NCBI GenBank assembly: GCA_020355945.1
Contig: CP070627.1
Location: 4,994,000 to 5,028,114, forward strand
Direction of reading: 5' to 3'
Length of the DNA: 34,115 nucleotides
Source of the DNA: Candidatus Aminicenantota bacterium
Lineage (GTDB): Bacteria > Acidobacteriota > Aminicenantia > UBA2199
The notes beneath the pieces are model-generated. The model saw only the letters and a program-made list of their open reading frames with translations. It did not search any database and was not told the DNA's origin. The position numbers were made by a program, and so were the translations under genes. Shown piece by piece: positions 32,508 to 34,115 of the stretch. Position 1 is the first letter of the stretch. Every line of letters begins with the position of its first letter.

Positions 32508-33524
32508 ATGGTTAAGGAAATTCTTGTCAAACCGGGTAAAACCGGGGTGGTGATAATGGTCCTGGTGCTCACCGGTTTATTAAATGGAGCGGGAACACCC
32601 GCACCCGCTGAAAAGGAAAAGGTGATTGCCGTGGTGCAGCAGCTCCTGGATGTGCTGGAAACAGGCGATATTCAAAAAGGCAAGCACACCGTGATTCCCG
32701 GTGCATACCTGGCAGCGGTCCACGAAGAGAACAGTGAAAACCCGGTCAATTACCGGACTTTTGATGAGTTTTTTTATTCACTTGCCCAATCAAAGGACAG
32801 GCGAAAAGAGACGATGTCCGGCGTGAAAGTAATCATTCACAAGAAAATTGCCCTGGTCCGGGCGGATTACAAATTATTCCTTAACAGCCAATTGCATCAC
32901 TGTGGTGTAAATGCCTTCACTCTCATTAAAGAGAAAGGCGCCTGGAAGATTGTCAACGTGGTTTATACGTTTGAGACCAGGGGGTGTGAAAAAATGAATT
33001 CCGCTGCCCTGCCCGCGGATGAAGGGGCGAAAAAAAAGAATATTTCGGTTGTCCAGCGTTTCCTGGATATGCTGGGAACCCGCGACGTGAGTAAAGCGGA
33101 TGAAATTTTAATGCCAGGGGGATTATCCGCATCCTGGCGTCAGCAAGAAGGGGAAGGGGAAGGGGAAGGCGTCGTGAAAATACGTCCTTTTAAAGAACTA
33201 ACCGATTCCCTGCCAGGGGAAAAGAGTAAATACAAAGAGGTGATGACAGACCCGAAGGTGTTGATTCACAAGGGAATCGGTGTTCTCTGCACCGGGTACA
33301 AATTTTATATCGACGGAAAGTTCAGTCATGGAGGAATCGATATATTCAGTCTTATTCGGGCCCCCGGGGGTTGGAAAATCGCTGGTATCGTCTACACCGT
33401 TGAACCCCTCGGCGAGGATAGTACGAGCCTATATGCTGCGCAAATCGTTGGTGTTGGTTTTCATTCGTTTCCGGGTGAGGCTCCCATGATGACAGGCCGT
33501 AGGCGAGGAAATAACAGTGACTGA
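32508..33524 (+). CDS. Secreted protein with two NTF2-like repeats
   Basis: 338 residues. A signal/anchor segment (KTGVVIMVLVLTGLLNGAG, about 11-29) is followed by two related NTF2-like domains, about 36-160 and 180-310. Both have VVQ-x-x-LD-x-L at the start, the HKKIALVRADYKL / HKGIGVLCTGYKF pair in the middle, and KGAWKIVNVVYT / PGGWKIAGIVYT near the end, which shows an internal duplication. Between them, a GEGEGEG run (33147-33169) comes from a six-base GAAGGG-type repeat. The last 30 residues (RRRGNNSD) look unstructured. GGAGG at 32497-32501 fixes the ATG at 32508. It follows the phosphatase gene by 41 bases and overlaps the nucleotidyltransferase start by eight bases, so the three are probably one operon. 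Function unknown; related to the single-domain protein at 27061. Confidence 0.8.
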   Translation: MVKEILVKPGKTGVVIMVLVLTGLLNGAGTPAPAEKEKVIAVVQQLLDVLETGDIQKGKHTVIPGAYLAAVHEENSENPVNYRTFDEFFYSLAQSKDRRKETMSGVKVIIHKKIALVRADYKLFLNSQLHHCGVNAFTLIKEKGAWKIVNVVYTFETRGCEKMNSAALPADEGAKKKNISVVQRFLDMLGTRDVSKADEILMPGGLSASWRQQEGEGEGEGVVKIRPFKELTDSLPGEKSKYKEVMTDPKVLIHKGIGVLCTGYKFYIDGKFSHGGIDIFSLIRAPGGWKIAGIVYTVEPLGEDSTSLYAAQIVGVGFHSFPGEAPMMTGRRRGNNSD

Positions 33525-34115
33525 CAGAGAATTGACGATTATTTTGCCCTGCGCAGGTGAAGGGAGCCGGTTAGGCATCAATACGCCTAAAGAATTATTT
33601 GAGATTGTCCCGGGTACCCGGTTGATTGATTTTTCGCTAAAACATATCCTGGCTGCTCCCCGAAAAGAGAAAATAACCGCTGCTGTCGTCACCCGCCCCT
33701 GGAAAACCCAAGTGGTGGAATATGTGACTGAACAATTGCCGGGTATCCCGGTTCAAACTGTGATCTTTAACGATGATTACAGGGAATGGCCGGGGTCTGT
33801 TTATTCTGCGCAGGAGGTTTTTTCCAGGAACAACCTGGTCTTGCTGCCGGATTCTTTCCTGGGTTTGTCAGCCACTTTCAAAGAAGTTGTTACCATCGAT
33901 TCCAATGGCAAGACATTGGTGGAGCTGGTGTCGGATGCTTTACACCGGCATAAAGTTGTCTTTGGCTGTATAAAATGCACCGAGGTGAAGGTCCTGGAAA
34001 CATTGGGGGCTGTTAGAATGGAAAATGGTATAGTGACCGCTTTCCAGGATAAGCCCAAAACCAGTGAATCCATAGAACAATTTAACGGTTTTTGGGGATG
34101 TTATGCCTTTAGAAA
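33517..34115 (+). CDS. NTP transferase (sugar-phosphate nucleotidyltransferase type), 3' partial
   Basis: Starts with GTG at 33517 inside the end of the previous gene, with GAGGAA (33505-33510) six bases before it; open to the window end (199 codons seen). The N-terminus reads ILPCAGEGSRLG...PKEL, the GxGxRxxxxxPK nucleotide-binding signature of the family that includes RmlA, GlmU and LicC. Further on are FNDDYREWPGSVYSA, LLPDS in the place of the metal-binding aspartate, and FQDKP. It would transfer a nucleotidyl group from an NTP to a sugar or alcohol phosphate; which one is not shown. The rest of the gene lies beyond the window. Confidence 0.82.
   Translation, partial: MTDRELTIILPCAGEGSRLGINTPKELFEIVPGTRLIDFSLKHILAAPRKEKITAAVVTRPWKTQVVEYVTEQLPGIPVQTVIFNDDYREWPGSVYSAQEVFSRNNLVLLPDSFLGLSATFKEVVTIDSNGKTLVELVSDALHRHKVVFGCIKCTEVKVLETLGAVRMENGIVTAFQDKPKTSESIEQFNGFWGCYAFR

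Noticed and set aside
33147..33169. GAAGGG-type short repeat as a phase-variation switch
   Set aside because: The unit is six bases, so changes in copy number keep the frame; it only lengthens a Gly-Glu linker.
1..34115. CRISPR arrays, tRNA or rRNA genes, transposases, integrases
   Set aside because: I looked for regular repeats, cloverleaf-like stretches and typical proteins and found none.

Overview
The window is most of a hybrid NRPS/PKS biosynthetic operon, followed by a block of unrelated housekeeping or regulatory genes. The organism is a bacterium with moderate GC content, strong AGGAGG-type ribosome binding sites and sigma70-like promoters. The style of the condensation, adenylation and carrier domains, the six-bladed propeller protein and the lumazine-binding-like (NTF2 fold) lipidless secreted proteins recall uncultured Candidatus Aminicenantes genomes. 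That assignment is from memory of protein style and is an inference, not a database result.

Region 1 (1-26229), biosynthetic operon, all on the + strand with short gaps: NRPS1 (cut by the window start; end of C, then A-T-C-A-T-C), a PhpK-family radical SAM protein, NRPS2 (half-C, A with an embedded PP-loop ATP pyrophosphatase, T, C), NRPS3 (half-C, decayed A, T), a KS-AT polyketide synthase whose AT is internally deleted and which has no carrier, a FabH-like ketosynthase III, a SAM methyltransferase-like protein, a second PhpK-like radical SAM protein fused to a half-condensation domain, and NRPS4 (half-C, A, T). No thioesterase, reductase or epimerase domain lies in the window. A cupin gene (26363-26734) follows with its own promoter. 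Hand-read specificity codes suggest Val and then Asp for the two NRPS1 adenylation domains.

How it may work together: chain extension starts upstream of the window, passes through Val and Asp modules, and reaches an NRPS2 module whose adenylation domain carries a PP-loop enzyme that could convert a carbonyl to an amide, amidine or thioamide. Two cobalamin-type radical SAM enzymes probably methylate the chain at unactivated positions. The proteins appear to be held together by an unusual system: four of them (NRPS1, radical SAM 1, NRPS2, radical SAM 2) end in the same short aromatic/acidic tail ([E/N]F[D/G/N]F), and the NRPS proteins encoded downstream of them start with an isolated C-lobe of a condensation domain that lacks the catalytic HHxxxDG. 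Radical SAM 2 carries such a C-lobe as well. The tail plus half-C pairing is the best candidate in this window for an undescribed system (docking or recruitment of tailoring enzymes).

Region 2 (26735-34115): a secreted NTF2-like protein, a secreted six-bladed propeller protein, a convergent minus-strand gene of unknown family, a divergently transcribed membrane-anchored SpoIIE/RsbU-type phosphatase with a possible leader peptide and an operator-like inverted repeat at its promoter, a secreted protein with two NTF2-like repeats, and the start of a sugar-phosphate nucleotidyltransferase that runs off the window end. No tRNA, rRNA, CRISPR array, transposase or integrase was seen.
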